From contig NZ_JAHTBK010000001.1 of NCBI RefSeq assembly GCF_020177575.1, positions 2,477,875 to 2,541,874 on the forward strand: a DNA stretch of 64,000 bases, given 5' to 3'. Within the stretch, counting starts at the first letter, position 1. The number at the start of each line of letters is the position of its first letter. Made by a program: the position numbers and the translations under genes. This document shows, in pieces, positions 52,123-59,949 of the stretch. The notes beneath the pieces were generated by a model that saw nothing but the letters and a program-made list of their open reading frames with translations, searched no databases and was not told where the DNA came from. The DNA comes from Hasllibacter sp. MH4015 (GTDB taxonomy: Bacteria; Pseudomonadota; Alphaproteobacteria; Rhodobacterales; Rhodobacteraceae).

Positions 52123-52905
52123 TCAATCGCGCCACCCTTCCGCGAAGGGGTCATCCGCGTATCCGACCCGCGTCAGGTATAGGCCCTGGGGCGGGGCAAC
52201 GGGGCCGCAAGCCGCGCGGTCGCGCGCCTCAAGCGCAATTCGCACATCACCCGGCGCGAGTGATCCCGCCCCGACCCGTTCCAGCGTCCCGACGATGGAG
52301 CGGACCTGGTTGTGCAGGAATGACCGCGCGCTGAGGTGGAAGCGGATTTCACGCCCGGCGGGCAGCGCCACCTCCTCGACCCCTATCTCATCGAGCGTTT
52401 TGATCGGCGACTGCGCCTGGCAATGGGTGGCGCGGAAGGTGGTGAAATCGTGCTTGCCGATAAGGTGTTGCGCACCCGCCCGCATCGCGTCCGCATCCAG
52501 ATCGGCGCGCAACGCCCAGACCGTGCCGTCTTCGTGGACCATCGGCGCACGGCGACAGATCAGACGATAGGTATAACTGCGCGACAAGGCGGAGAAGCGG
52601 GCGTGGAAATCATCGGCCACTCGCGCGCAGGCCGTGATCGCAACGGGCGCAGGTTTCAGGTGCCAATTCAGCGCCTCCGCCAGCCGGAACGCATCCCAGT
52701 CGCGGGCCAGATCCACACTTGCCACCTGCCCCAGCGCGTGGACGCCCGCATCGGTGCGCCCCGCGGCCGCGATCGTAGGGACGTCCGCCTCCAGCCGACG
52801 CAGCGCCGCCTCCACCGCGCCTTGCACGCTTGGCACGTTGGCCTGGCGCTGCCACCCGGCAAAGGGTGCGCCGTGATATTCGATGCGAAGGGCATAGCGG
52901 GGCAT
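52123..52905 (-). CDS. truA: tRNA pseudouridine(38-40) synthase
   Basis: Isomerises U38-U40 in the anticodon stem-loop of tRNAs. The 260-residue product has [12 protein letters not shown], the catalytic-Asp motif [29 protein letters not shown] and [17 protein letters not shown]. Length is typical. It is upstream of and nearly overlapping selD (a GTG start for SelD would lie inside it), so the two form a unit. Divergent from ycjX. Confidence 0.96.
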   Translation of the reverse strand: MPRYALRIEYHGAPFAGWQRQANVPSVQGAVEAALRRLEADVPTIAAAGRTDAGVHALGQVASVDLARDWDAFRLAEALNWHLKPAPVAITACARVADDFHARFSALSRSYTYRLICRRAPMVHEDGTVWALRADLDADAMRAGAQHLIGKHDFTTFRATHCQAQSPIKTLDEIGVEEVALPAGREIRFHLSARSFLHNQVRSIVGTLERVGAGSLAPGDVRIALEARDRAACGPVAPPQGLYLTRVGYADDPFAEGWRD

Positions 52906-53001
52906 ATCAGGGGGGCTAAACGATCACGGCTTCCCCGTCCATCGCCCCTCGAAACCTTTGACCGGAATGGCTATGTCTCAACCGGTCACAAGCGCGAGAG
53001 G

Positions 53002-54423
53002 ATGCCCCCCTTGGTTATCGGAGCCATTGCAGACACCCTTGGCCGGGGCATTGAAGGCGTGACGGATGCGGTGTCGGAGACGTTCTTCGAGCCGGTGATC
53101 CGCCTTGGCGTGACCGGGCTTGCGCGGTCCGGCAAGACGGTCTTCATCACATCGCTGGTGGCGAACCTGCTGGATCGGGGCCGCATGGCGGGGCTGGAGG
53201 CGGCGGCCTCGGGCCGGATCGAGGCGGCGTTCCTGCAACCGCAACCCGACGACACCGTGCCGCGCTTTGAATTCGAGAACCACCTGTCCGCGATGACCGG
53301 GCCTGAGCCGTTCTGGCCGGACAGCACCCGCTCCGTCTCGGAATTGCGGGTCTCGCTTCGGGTGCGGCCCACGGGGCTGCTATCGGGTCTGCAGGGGCCG
53401 CGCACGGTCCATCTGGATATTGTCGATTATCCGGGAGAATGGCTGCTGGATCTGGGCCTGTTGGACATGGATTTCGCGCGCTGGTCCGAACAGGCCCTGT
53501 CGAAAGCGGACGCGCGAAGCGAAGGCGTGGCCTATCTGGCGCAGGTGCGCGAGATGGACACGCAGGCCAAGCTGGACGAGGTCGCGGCGAAGGCGCTCGC
53601 CGATGGCTGGACAGCCTACCTGCGCGCCGCGCGCGATGCCGGGTTCTCCGATTGCACGCCGGGCCGGTTCCTCTTGCCGGGCGATCTGGAAGGCTCCCCT
53701 GCCTTGACCTTCGCACCCCTGCCGCCGGGTGCCACGCCCCGCGGATCGCTGGCCCGCGAATTCCAGCGCCGGTTCGAGGCCTACAAATCCCAGGTCGTGA
53801 AGCCATTCTTCCGCTCCCACTTTTCGCGCATCGACCGGCAAGTGGTGTTGGTGGACGCGTTGGGCGCGATCCATTCCGGTCCGCAAGCGTTGGAGGACCT
53901 GCGCCAGGCCCTGTCGAGCATCCTTGGCGCGTTCCGTCCCGGTCAGAACACCTTCCTGACCTCCATCCTCGGGCGGCGGGTCGACAAGATCCTGTTCGCC
54001 GCGACCAAGGCCGATCACCTGCACCACGAGCAACATGCGCGACTTCAGGCGATCATCGAGGCGCTGGTGAGCGATGCGCGGCGGCGGGCGGATTTTTCGG
54101 GCGCGACCACCGGGGCCATGGCCATCGCATCCCTGCGCGCCACGGTGGAGGAGACGCGGCGCGCGGGCGGCAAGGATCTGGGCGTCGTGCGGGGCCGATT
54201 GCTTGCCGATGGGCGCCAGGCCGCGCTGCATCCCGGCGATCTGCCCGCTGACCCGGCCGCCCTTTTGTCGCCCGCCCGCAGCGGGGCGGAGGCGTGGCTG
54301 GATGCCGAATACGACGTCATGCGGTTCGCGCCCGCGCCCCTGTCGCTGCGCAATGGCGAAGGTCCGCCCCATATCCGGCTGGACCGGGCGGCGGAATTCC
54401 TGATCGGAGACAAGCTGCGATGA
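53002..54423 (+). CDS. ycjX: YcjX family P-loop protein
   Basis: A GTP/ATP-binding protein of the YcjX (DUF463) family associated with envelope or heat stress. The 473-residue product has TGLARSGKTVFITSLVANLL (P-loop), VDYPGEWLLDLGLL, VDALGAIHSGPQAL and KADHLHHEQHARL. The ATG at 53002 sits directly against GAGAGG; a TTG at 53011 (giving MVIGAIADTLGRG) has the better 10-base spacing and the more usual family N-terminus, so the true start may be 9 bases later. Its stop overlaps ycjF by 4 bases. Confidence 0.9.
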   Translation: MPPLVIGAIADTLGRGIEGVTDAVSETFFEPVIRLGVTGLARSGKTVFITSLVANLLDRGRMAGLEAAASGRIEAAFLQPQPDDTVPRFEFENHLSAMTGPEPFWPDSTRSVSELRVSLRVRPTGLLSGLQGPRTVHLDIVDYPGEWLLDLGLLDMDFARWSEQALSKADARSEGVAYLAQVREMDTQAKLDEVAAKALADGWTAYLRAARDAGFSDCTPGRFLLPGDLEGSPALTFAPLPPGATPRGSLAREFQRRFEAYKSQVVKPFFRSHFSRIDRQVVLVDALGAIHSGPQALEDLRQALSSILGAFRPGQNTFLTSILGRRVDKILFAATKADHLHHEQHARLQAIIEALVSDARRRADFSGATTGAMAIASLRATVEETRRAGGKDLGVVRGRLLADGRQAALHPGDLPADPAALLSPARSGAEAWLDAEYDVMRFAPAPLSLRNGEGPPHIRLDRAAEFLIGDKLR

Positions 54424-55424
54424 ACGATCGAAACGGCCCGGTCCTCTTTGAACTGGACGACGCGCCCCAAGCGGGCCCCGAGGCCGCGGCACCCGTGCCC
54501 GATGATGCCATGCCGCTGCCCGATGGCCGCGCGATGCAGATGGTCGCCACCTTGGGCGCGGGCCGCCCGTCGCGGTTGGGCCGGTTCTTCTGGGCCGCCC
54601 TGCTCAGCCTTCTGGGTTTTGTCGTGTCGCTGGCGGCGTGGAATTTCGTCACCGGCCTTCTGGCCGACAACCCGACCCTGGGCTGGATCGCAACCGCCCT
54701 GATCGGAGCGGTTGTCCTTGCTCTTTTGCTGATCTGCCTGCGCGAGCTGGCGGCGTTTTCGCGGCTTGGGCGGCTGGACCGGGTGCATCAGGCGGCAGAG
54801 GCGGCCCTTGCTTCCGGCGATCTGACGGCGGCCCGCGACGTGGTTGCCCGAATCTCGACCCTCTATGCCGGGCGGTCGGAATTGCGGCTGGGGCGGGAGG
54901 CGCTGGACCGTCAGCGGGAAGAGATGTTCGAGCCCGCCAGCCTGTTCGCTCTGGCCGAGGCGGAACTGATGGCGCCGCTCGACCGCGCCGCCGAGCGGGA
55001 GGTGGAGGCCGCCGCACGGCAGGTTGCAACCGTCACGGCCCTTGTCCCCTTGGCGCTTGCCGATGTCATCACCGCGCTGACCGCGAACCTGCGCATGATC
55101 CGGCGCATCGCGGAGATCTATGGTGGCCGTGCCGGCACGCTGGGGTCGTGGCGCTTGACGCGCGCCGTGATGACCCATCTTGTCGCCACGGGGGCCGTTG
55201 CCATCGGGGATGATCTTCTGGGATCGGCACTGGGGGGATCGGTCCTGTCGAAGGTGTCGCGCAGGTTCGGGGAAGGCGTCGTGAACGGCGCGCTGACCGC
55301 GCGAGTCGGTGTGGCCACGATGGAAGTCTGCCGCCCCCTTCCCTTCGGCACCCGCGCCCGCCCGTCCGTGACCGGTTTGATCCGGCGCGCATTGACGGGA
55401 TTGTTTGGAAAGAAGGAAGGGTAA
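54420..55424 (+). CDS. ycjF: YcjF/TIGR01620 family inner membrane protein
   Basis: A 334-residue membrane protein with a Pro/Ala/Asp-rich cytosolic start, two hydrophobic helices (LSLLGFVVSLAAWNFVTGLL and GWIATALIGAVVLALLLICL, about residues 60-105) and a C-terminal DUF697 region (RQVATVTALVPLALADVITALTANLRMIRRIAEIYGGR). It is the standard partner of YcjX; the start overlaps the ycjX stop (ATGA). Function still poorly defined. Confidence 0.9.
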   Translation: MNDRNGPVLFELDDAPQAGPEAAAPVPDDAMPLPDGRAMQMVATLGAGRPSRLGRFFWAALLSLLGFVVSLAAWNFVTGLLADNPTLGWIATALIGAVVLALLLICLRELAAFSRLGRLDRVHQAAEAALASGDLTAARDVVARISTLYAGRSELRLGREALDRQREEMFEPASLFALAEAELMAPLDRAAEREVEAAARQVATVTALVPLALADVITALTANLRMIRRIAEIYGGRAGTLGSWRLTRAVMTHLVATGAVAIGDDLLGSALGGSVLSKVSRRFGEGVVNGALTARVGVATMEVCRPLPFGTRARPSVTGLIRRALTGLFGKKEG

Positions 55425-55427
55425 GCC

Positions 55428-57053
55428 ATGGAAACGCTGGCCGATGATCTGCGCACGATGGTGCGTACCCCGCTGGAGGCATCCCACGTCGCCGCCCTGC
55501 GCAAGGCGGGCAGCGTGGAAGTGATCGAGGCGGGCGATTACCTGGCACGCGCGGGCGATCATGCGAACCGGTTCTGCTACCTCGTGGAGGGAGAGATCGA
55601 GGCGGTCGATCCCACCACCGGCGAACGCTACGGGGATGGCGCCACCCTGGGCCCGACGCAGTTCACCGGAGATATCTCATTCCTTTCGGGCGGCGTCATC
55701 ACCTTCGGGCTGCGCGCGGTGCAGCGTACCGAATTGCTGTGCGTGGACCGCCCGGCGATGCTCGACCTGATGTCCCGCATCCCCGAGATGTCGGATATCG
55801 TCATCACGGTTCTGGCCGCGCGGCGCCGGGGACAACTCGAACGCGGTGCCTCCGCGCTTACGCTGATCGGGGCGGAGGTGGATCGCAATATCCGCCAGAT
55901 TTCCGCCTTTGCGGGGCGCAATCGCATCCCCGTCCGGTCCCTCACCCTGGACGAGGCGGAGGCGGAAGCGGTGGCCCATGCCTGCTCCATCGCGCCGCGG
56001 GAACCGGCGGTGATCTTCGGCAAAGGAGAGGTGATCGAAGACCCGAGCCCGCGTACGGTCGCCAGCCGCCTTGGGCTGGACCTGAATTTCGAGGAGGACG
56101 AGCTACACGACGTGCTGATCGTGGGCGGTGGCCCCGCCGGTGTGGCCGCCGCCGTCTATGCCGGATCGGAAGGGTTGAGCGCGCTGGTGATCGAGGACCT
56201 CGCGATTGGCGGGCAGGCCGGAACTTCCAGCCGGATCGAGAATTACATGGGCTTTCCCACGGGCATTTCCGGCGCGGACCTGTGTTGGCGGGGCGAAGTG
56301 CAGGCGATGAAATTCGGCACGCGCTTTGCCGTGCCCCGGCGCGCGGCGGAGTTGCAGCGCAAGGACGACGGCACGTTCCACGTGATCCTCGATGACGGGG
56401 CGGAGACCTGCGCCCGTGCCCTCGTCGTGGCGACGGGCGTGCAATACAGGCGCTTGCCCATAGACCGGCTGGAAGAGTTCGAGAATGCGGGCATCTATTA
56501 TGCCGCCACCGACGTGGAGGCGCGCTATTGCAGGGATACGGAAGTCGTGGTGATCGGCGGCGGCAATTCCGCCGGGCAGGCCGCGATGTTCCTCAGCCGA
56601 ACGGCGAAACATGTCCACCTTCTGGTCCGGGGCCGCAGCCTTGCCGCGTCGATGTCCCATTACCTGACCGACCGGTTGGAAGCCCATCCGAGGATCACCA
56701 TCCACTACCAATCCGAAATCCGCGAATTGCACGGCGAGGCGGAGCTTGACGGCATCACGATCTACGAGAAATCCGCGGCACAGCCATGGCGCATCAACAC
56801 CCGGGCCGTTTTCGTGATGGTCGGTGCCGCGCCGAATACCGATTGGCTGTCCAACCTGGTGGAACTGGACGAAGGGGGTTTCGTCAAGACGGGTCAGGCG
56901 GTTGGTGGCGCGAATGCCTATGCCACGTCCTGCCCCGGCATCTTCGCCGTGGGCGACGTGCGCGCCGGAAGCGTGAAGCGGGTGGCAAGCGCGGTGGGCG
57001 AAGGCTCCGTCGTGATCAGCCGGGTCTGGGATTACCTCAACGCGGACACCTAG
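55428..57053 (+). CDS. cyclic nucleotide-binding domain fused to thioredoxin reductase-like flavoprotein
   Basis: 541 residues. The first 130 or so form a cNMP-binding-like beta-roll (EVIEAGDYLARAGDHANRFCYLVEGEIEAV; FTGDISFLSGG). Residues about 225-541 are a thioredoxin reductase-like FAD/NAD(P)H domain: LIVGGGPAGVAAAVYAGSEGL, GGQAGTSSRIENYMGFP, VVIGGGNSAGQAAMFLS, and FAVGDVRAGSVKRVASAVGEG. The redox CxxC expected after YYA is absent (YYAATDVEARYC), so it is not a classical thioredoxin reductase. AGGAAGG precedes the ATG; 3 bp after ycjF. Substrate unknown. Confidence 0.85.
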   Translation: METLADDLRTMVRTPLEASHVAALRKAGSVEVIEAGDYLARAGDHANRFCYLVEGEIEAVDPTTGERYGDGATLGPTQFTGDISFLSGGVITFGLRAVQRTELLCVDRPAMLDLMSRIPEMSDIVITVLAARRRGQLERGASALTLIGAEVDRNIRQISAFAGRNRIPVRSLTLDEAEAEAVAHACSIAPREPAVIFGKGEVIEDPSPRTVASRLGLDLNFEEDELHDVLIVGGGPAGVAAAVYAGSEGLSALVIEDLAIGGQAGTSSRIENYMGFPTGISGADLCWRGEVQAMKFGTRFAVPRRAAELQRKDDGTFHVILDDGAETCARALVVATGVQYRRLPIDRLEEFENAGIYYAATDVEARYCRDTEVVVIGGGNSAGQAAMFLSRTAKHVHLLVRGRSLAASMSHYLTDRLEAHPRITIHYQSEIRELHGEAELDGITIYEKSAAQPWRINTRAVFVMVGAAPNTDWLSNLVELDEGGFVKTGQAVGGANAYATSCPGIFAVGDVRAGSVKRVASAVGEGSVVISRVWDYLNADT

Positions 57054-57091
57054 TGGCTGACAAGCGCGTCACGCCGTGCGATTGAGGCCTC

Positions 57092-58021
57092 ATGACCGTC
57101 GGGACCGCCTCATCTGCTGACAGACCGCTTCTGGGCATCTTGCTGATGGTCGGGTTCTGCGCGGTCATCCCGTTTGCCGATGCCCTCGCCAAGTTGCTGG
57201 GGGAGGATTTTCCCCTGATGCAGCTTGTTGCGGTCCGCTTCGCCACGCAGTCACTTCTGTTCGCGCCGATGGCGATGCTGGCCGGTGCGGCGCTGTTTCC
57301 CACGCGCCGGGTCGTGGCGCTGACGCTGGCGCGGTCGGTGTTGCAGATCATCGGCCTGTTGCTGATGTTCTCAGCCCTGCGGGTCCTGCCGCTTGCCGAT
57401 GCCGTGGCCATCGCCTTCGTCATGCCGTTCATCATGTTGATCCTGGGCCGTGTTTTTCTGGACGAGGAGGTCGGAACGCGCCGCCTGATCGCCTGTGCCG
57501 TGGGCTTCGTGGGTACGCTGATGGTCGTGCAACCCAGCTTCGTCGCGGTTGGCTGGGGCGCGCTGCTGCCGATTGGTGTGGCTTTCGCTTTCGCCTTTTT
57601 CATGCTGGTCACGCGCGCCATGGCGAAGGAAATCGACCCGCTGGCCTTGCAGGGCGCATCGGGGTTGTTGGCCCTGCCGCTTGTGGTGCCGCTGATCTTC
57701 CTGCCCGTCGCCGAGACCGCGCCGCTGGTGGGCTGGATCACGCCCGCGGGACCGGAGATCTGGCTGTTCGTGGCCCTGGGCGTCTTCGGGTCCATCGGGC
57801 ATCTGCTGATGACATGGTCGCTGCGGTTCGCGCCCTCGGCCACGCTGGCCCCGATGCAGTATCTGGAAATCCCGATGGCCACGCTGGTGGGTTTCCTGAT
57901 GTTCAGCGAATGGCCCAACGGGCTCGCCGCGGCGGGCATCGGGGTCACCATCGCGGCAGGGCTCTATATTGTGATGCGGGAGCGGGCGGTGAGCCGGGCG
58001 GCAGCACCGCCTGCGGCGTGA
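57092..58021 (+). CDS. DMT superfamily transporter (two EamA domains)
   Basis: A 309-residue inner-membrane protein with ten hydrophobic segments in two EamA repeats (VGFCAVIPFADALAKLLGEDF...ALRVLPLADAVAIAFVMPFIMLILGRVFLDEEVG and LPIGVAFAFAFFMLVTRAMA...APMQYLEIPMATLVGFLMFSEWP). Likely exports a metabolite; substrate cannot be read. Located 38 bp after the flavoprotein gene, possibly co-transcribed. Followed by an 97-bp convergent gap with two inverted repeats. Confidence 0.88.
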   Translation: MTVGTASSADRPLLGILLMVGFCAVIPFADALAKLLGEDFPLMQLVAVRFATQSLLFAPMAMLAGAALFPTRRVVALTLARSVLQIIGLLLMFSALRVLPLADAVAIAFVMPFIMLILGRVFLDEEVGTRRLIACAVGFVGTLMVVQPSFVAVGWGALLPIGVAFAFAFFMLVTRAMAKEIDPLALQGASGLLALPLVVPLIFLPVAETAPLVGWITPAGPEIWLFVALGVFGSIGHLLMTWSLRFAPSATLAPMQYLEIPMATLVGFLMFSEWPNGLAAAGIGVTIAAGLYIVMRERAVSRAAAPPAA

Positions 58022-58028
58022 GGCCTAT

Positions 58029-58103
58029 GTTATCACGCTTGATAACAGGGGTTAAACCGTTGATTCAAGAAGACAACGCTGAAAAACTTAACCATTTGTT
58101 AAG
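58029..58103. promoter_or_regulatory. two short inverted repeats in convergent gap
   Basis: GTTATCA-CGCT-TGATAAC (58029-58046) and CTTAAC-CATTT-GTTAAG (58087-58103), both perfect. AT-rich relative to the surroundings. They could be weak bidirectional terminators or protein sites; no long T-run follows. Confidence 0.4.
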
Positions 58104-58118
58104 GTCTGAAATGCCCCG

Positions 58119-59309
58119 TCACCCGCCCCGCACGTCCAGCGCGGCCATGGGCGGCACCAGATCCCCACAGACCAGCCGCGTCAGGATCGAGGTGACGGGC
58201 CAGGTGCGCGACATCGGCGCAAGCACGCGGTCGCGGATCACGGGTAATGCGCGGCTGTCGGATTGGTATTGCGGCGTGAACGACGCCGACAGCAGCTGGT
58301 AGAGCCAGACGTGCCAGCGCCGGGCCATGGCGTAGCGGCGCAAGGCCTCCTCCCCCCGTGCCTGACGCAGCGCCCGTTGCAGCGCGCGGGCATCCAGCAG
58401 CGCCATGTTCGCCCCCTGCCCCAATTGCGGAGAGGCGCGGTGCGCCGCATCGCCGATATGGACCAATCCGTCGTCATAAGGCCGCTTCAGGGTGCCGTGG
58501 GTATAGGTGGCGCGGGTGAATTGGCCATGGTCAAGGCTGTCGGGAAGGAAGGCTTTGAACGCGGGCCAGAGCGCCTCGGCCTCCGCGCGCCAATCCGCGA
58601 AGGGTCGCGCATAATGGGCGTCGATCGCTTCGGCTTTCAGGGAGTAGAAAATCGCGGCGAGGCGCGTGTCGGGCGCTTCTCGCAGGGTGCCTACGGGCAA
58701 TACACCCAACATCCGGTCCGCGCGGCGATACCGTTGGGTCAGGCGATCCTCGGGGAACGGCGCATCGGATGGCCAAGGCACGGTGGCCCAGACAGCCCCA
58801 TAGGGCAGCGGTCGGGAGGTGAGCGGCGAAAGCGCCGAGCCCGCCCCGAGGGCGTCGACGATCAGGTCGAACGGGCCGTCGCGGCGATTGGCGATAATCA
58901 GGTATTGCCCATCGCGCCCAGAAACGGGGCTGGACGGGATGATCCGCGCGCCCGCTTCAAGCGCCGCGTCATAGAGGGATTGGAACAGGGCCGCCCGATG
59001 AATGCCAAGACCTTGGCGGTCGGCGGCAGCGCCGTAGCTGACGGAGAGGACGGTGCGGTTCCGCGCGACCTCATCCCCGAACATGGTCGCGATGGGGGTG
59101 CCGTGGTCCTGCGCCTGCCGCGCGGCACCGGCGGCGCGCAGAACCTCCATTCCCACCGGCTGGATCACGAGCCCTGACCCCACGGGGCGCGGCGCATCGA
59201 ACTTGTCGTAGACACATACCTCATGGCCGTCCCTTGCCAGCAGGGCGGCCGCGGCCAGCCCACCGATCCCTGCGCCCGCAACGGCAATCGTCATCGTCTT
59301 TCGCGTCAT
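58119..59309 (-). CDS. FAD-dependent monooxygenase
   Basis: A 396-residue flavoprotein hydroxylase of the UbiH/salicylate hydroxylase type: IAVAGAGIGGLAAAALLARDGH (FAD Rossmann), DALGAGSALSPL (DG-like motif), and HIGDAAHRASPQLGQGANMALLDA (GD motif). The C-terminal part is compact (VWLYQLLSASFTPQYQSD). Substrate unknown. ATG at 59309 (MTRKTMTIAVAG) taken; MTIAVAG at 59294 is possible. Convergent with the transporter gene. Confidence 0.87.
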   Translation of the reverse strand: MTRKTMTIAVAGAGIGGLAAAALLARDGHEVCVYDKFDAPRPVGSGLVIQPVGMEVLRAAGAARQAQDHGTPIATMFGDEVARNRTVLSVSYGAAADRQGLGIHRAALFQSLYDAALEAGARIIPSSPVSGRDGQYLIIANRRDGPFDLIVDALGAGSALSPLTSRPLPYGAVWATVPWPSDAPFPEDRLTQRYRRADRMLGVLPVGTLREAPDTRLAAIFYSLKAEAIDAHYARPFADWRAEAEALWPAFKAFLPDSLDHGQFTRATYTHGTLKRPYDDGLVHIGDAAHRASPQLGQGANMALLDARALQRALRQARGEEALRRYAMARRWHVWLYQLLSASFTPQYQSDSRALPVIRDRVLAPMSRTWPVTSILTRLVCGDLVPPMAALDVRGG

Positions 59310-59454
59310 GGGGCGGACTTTAGCGTTCGCGCCCGCCCCGCCCATGCGGCATCGCGCCCGAAGGTCGGGGAGCTGCGGGGAAACCGCCATTGCCGGATGG
59401 GCCGGTTACGTGGTTCCTTGCACGTGCCCCTTCACGAATTCCCGGACCCGTCCC

Positions 59455-59760
59455 ATGCAAATGTCTGACCTGACCACCCTGTCGAAAGTCGCCATCGGCC
59501 TCGCCGTCGCGGGCTTCTTCGTCAGTTTTTCGACGCTCAACACCTCCACCGTGAACGGGGTGGGGACGTGTGACTTCCTGGATTACGGAAAGCTGATCCT
59601 TGGCGGCCTTGCGGTGATCGTCGGCGGATTGGGGGAGGTCACGGCGTTGCGCATGGGATCTGAGGCGCGGATACCGAACCTTCTTGCGTCAGGCGGGGCC
59701 TCCGTCGTGGGCATCTTCCACATCCTCATGGGCCTGGGGGTGATCGGCGGCCCGTGCTGA
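59455..59760 (+). CDS. small membrane protein, hypothetical
   Basis: A 101-residue protein with two or three hydrophobic helices (VAIGLAVAGFFVSFSTL, LILGGLAVIVGGLGEVTAL, SVVGIFHILMGLGVIGG) and short loops; one Cys in the middle (VGTCDFLDYG) and one at the C-terminus. ATG at 59455 or 59461. No family recognised. Plus strand, 40 bp before the ileS promoter region. Confidence 0.6.
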   Translation: MQMSDLTTLSKVAIGLAVAGFFVSFSTLNTSTVNGVGTCDFLDYGKLILGGLAVIVGGLGEVTALRMGSEARIPNLLASGGASVVGIFHILMGLGVIGGPC

Positions 59761-59764
59761 ACCT

Positions 59765-59793
59765 TTGACCTTCCCCGCGGGCGGGCGTATACC
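59765..59793 (+). promoter_or_regulatory. sigma-70 promoter of ileS
   Basis: TTGACC at 59765-59770 and TATACC at 59788-59793, spacer exactly 17 bp. Transcription would start near 59799-59801, at the ATG of the short leader frame. Confidence 0.65.
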
Positions 59794-59800
59794 GCGCGCC

Positions 59801-59851
59801 ATGGGATATCGCATGAGTTTCATCATTCGAATTAGCCGCCCGGCCCTCTGA
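59801..59851 (+). CDS. possible leaderless leader peptide of ileS
   Basis: A 16-codon frame, MGYRMSFIIRISRPAL, whose ATG falls at the predicted transcription start. It contains three Ile codons in a four-codon window (ATC ATT CGA ATT) and lies 98 bp upstream of ileS. Its stop codon lies inside a perfect CCTCTG-ATCCC-CAGAGG hairpin. Interpretation as an attenuation peptide is inference. Confidence 0.45.
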   Translation: MGYRMSFIIRISRPAL

Positions 59852-59897
59852 TCCCCAGAGGCGTCGGGATTTCTGCTGCTTATGGGGCTTGAGCCCC
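59845..59897 (+). promoter_or_regulatory. leader hairpins between leader peptide and ileS
   Basis: CCTCTG-ATCCC-CAGAGG overlapping the leader stop codon at about 59845-59861, and GGGGCT-TG-AGCCCC at 59884-59897. Neither is followed by a T-run, so any control would be translational or rho-linked, not a classical intrinsic attenuator. Confidence 0.4.
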
Positions 59898-59949
59898 GGC
59901 GCGGCCCTGCTACACCCCAATCAACATTCGAATACGAGGAGCGCCCCAG

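Noticed and set aside
59884-59897. GGGGCT-TG-AGCCCC as intrinsic terminator before ileS
   Set aside because: Loop of only 2 bases and no T-run; listed only as a leader hairpin.
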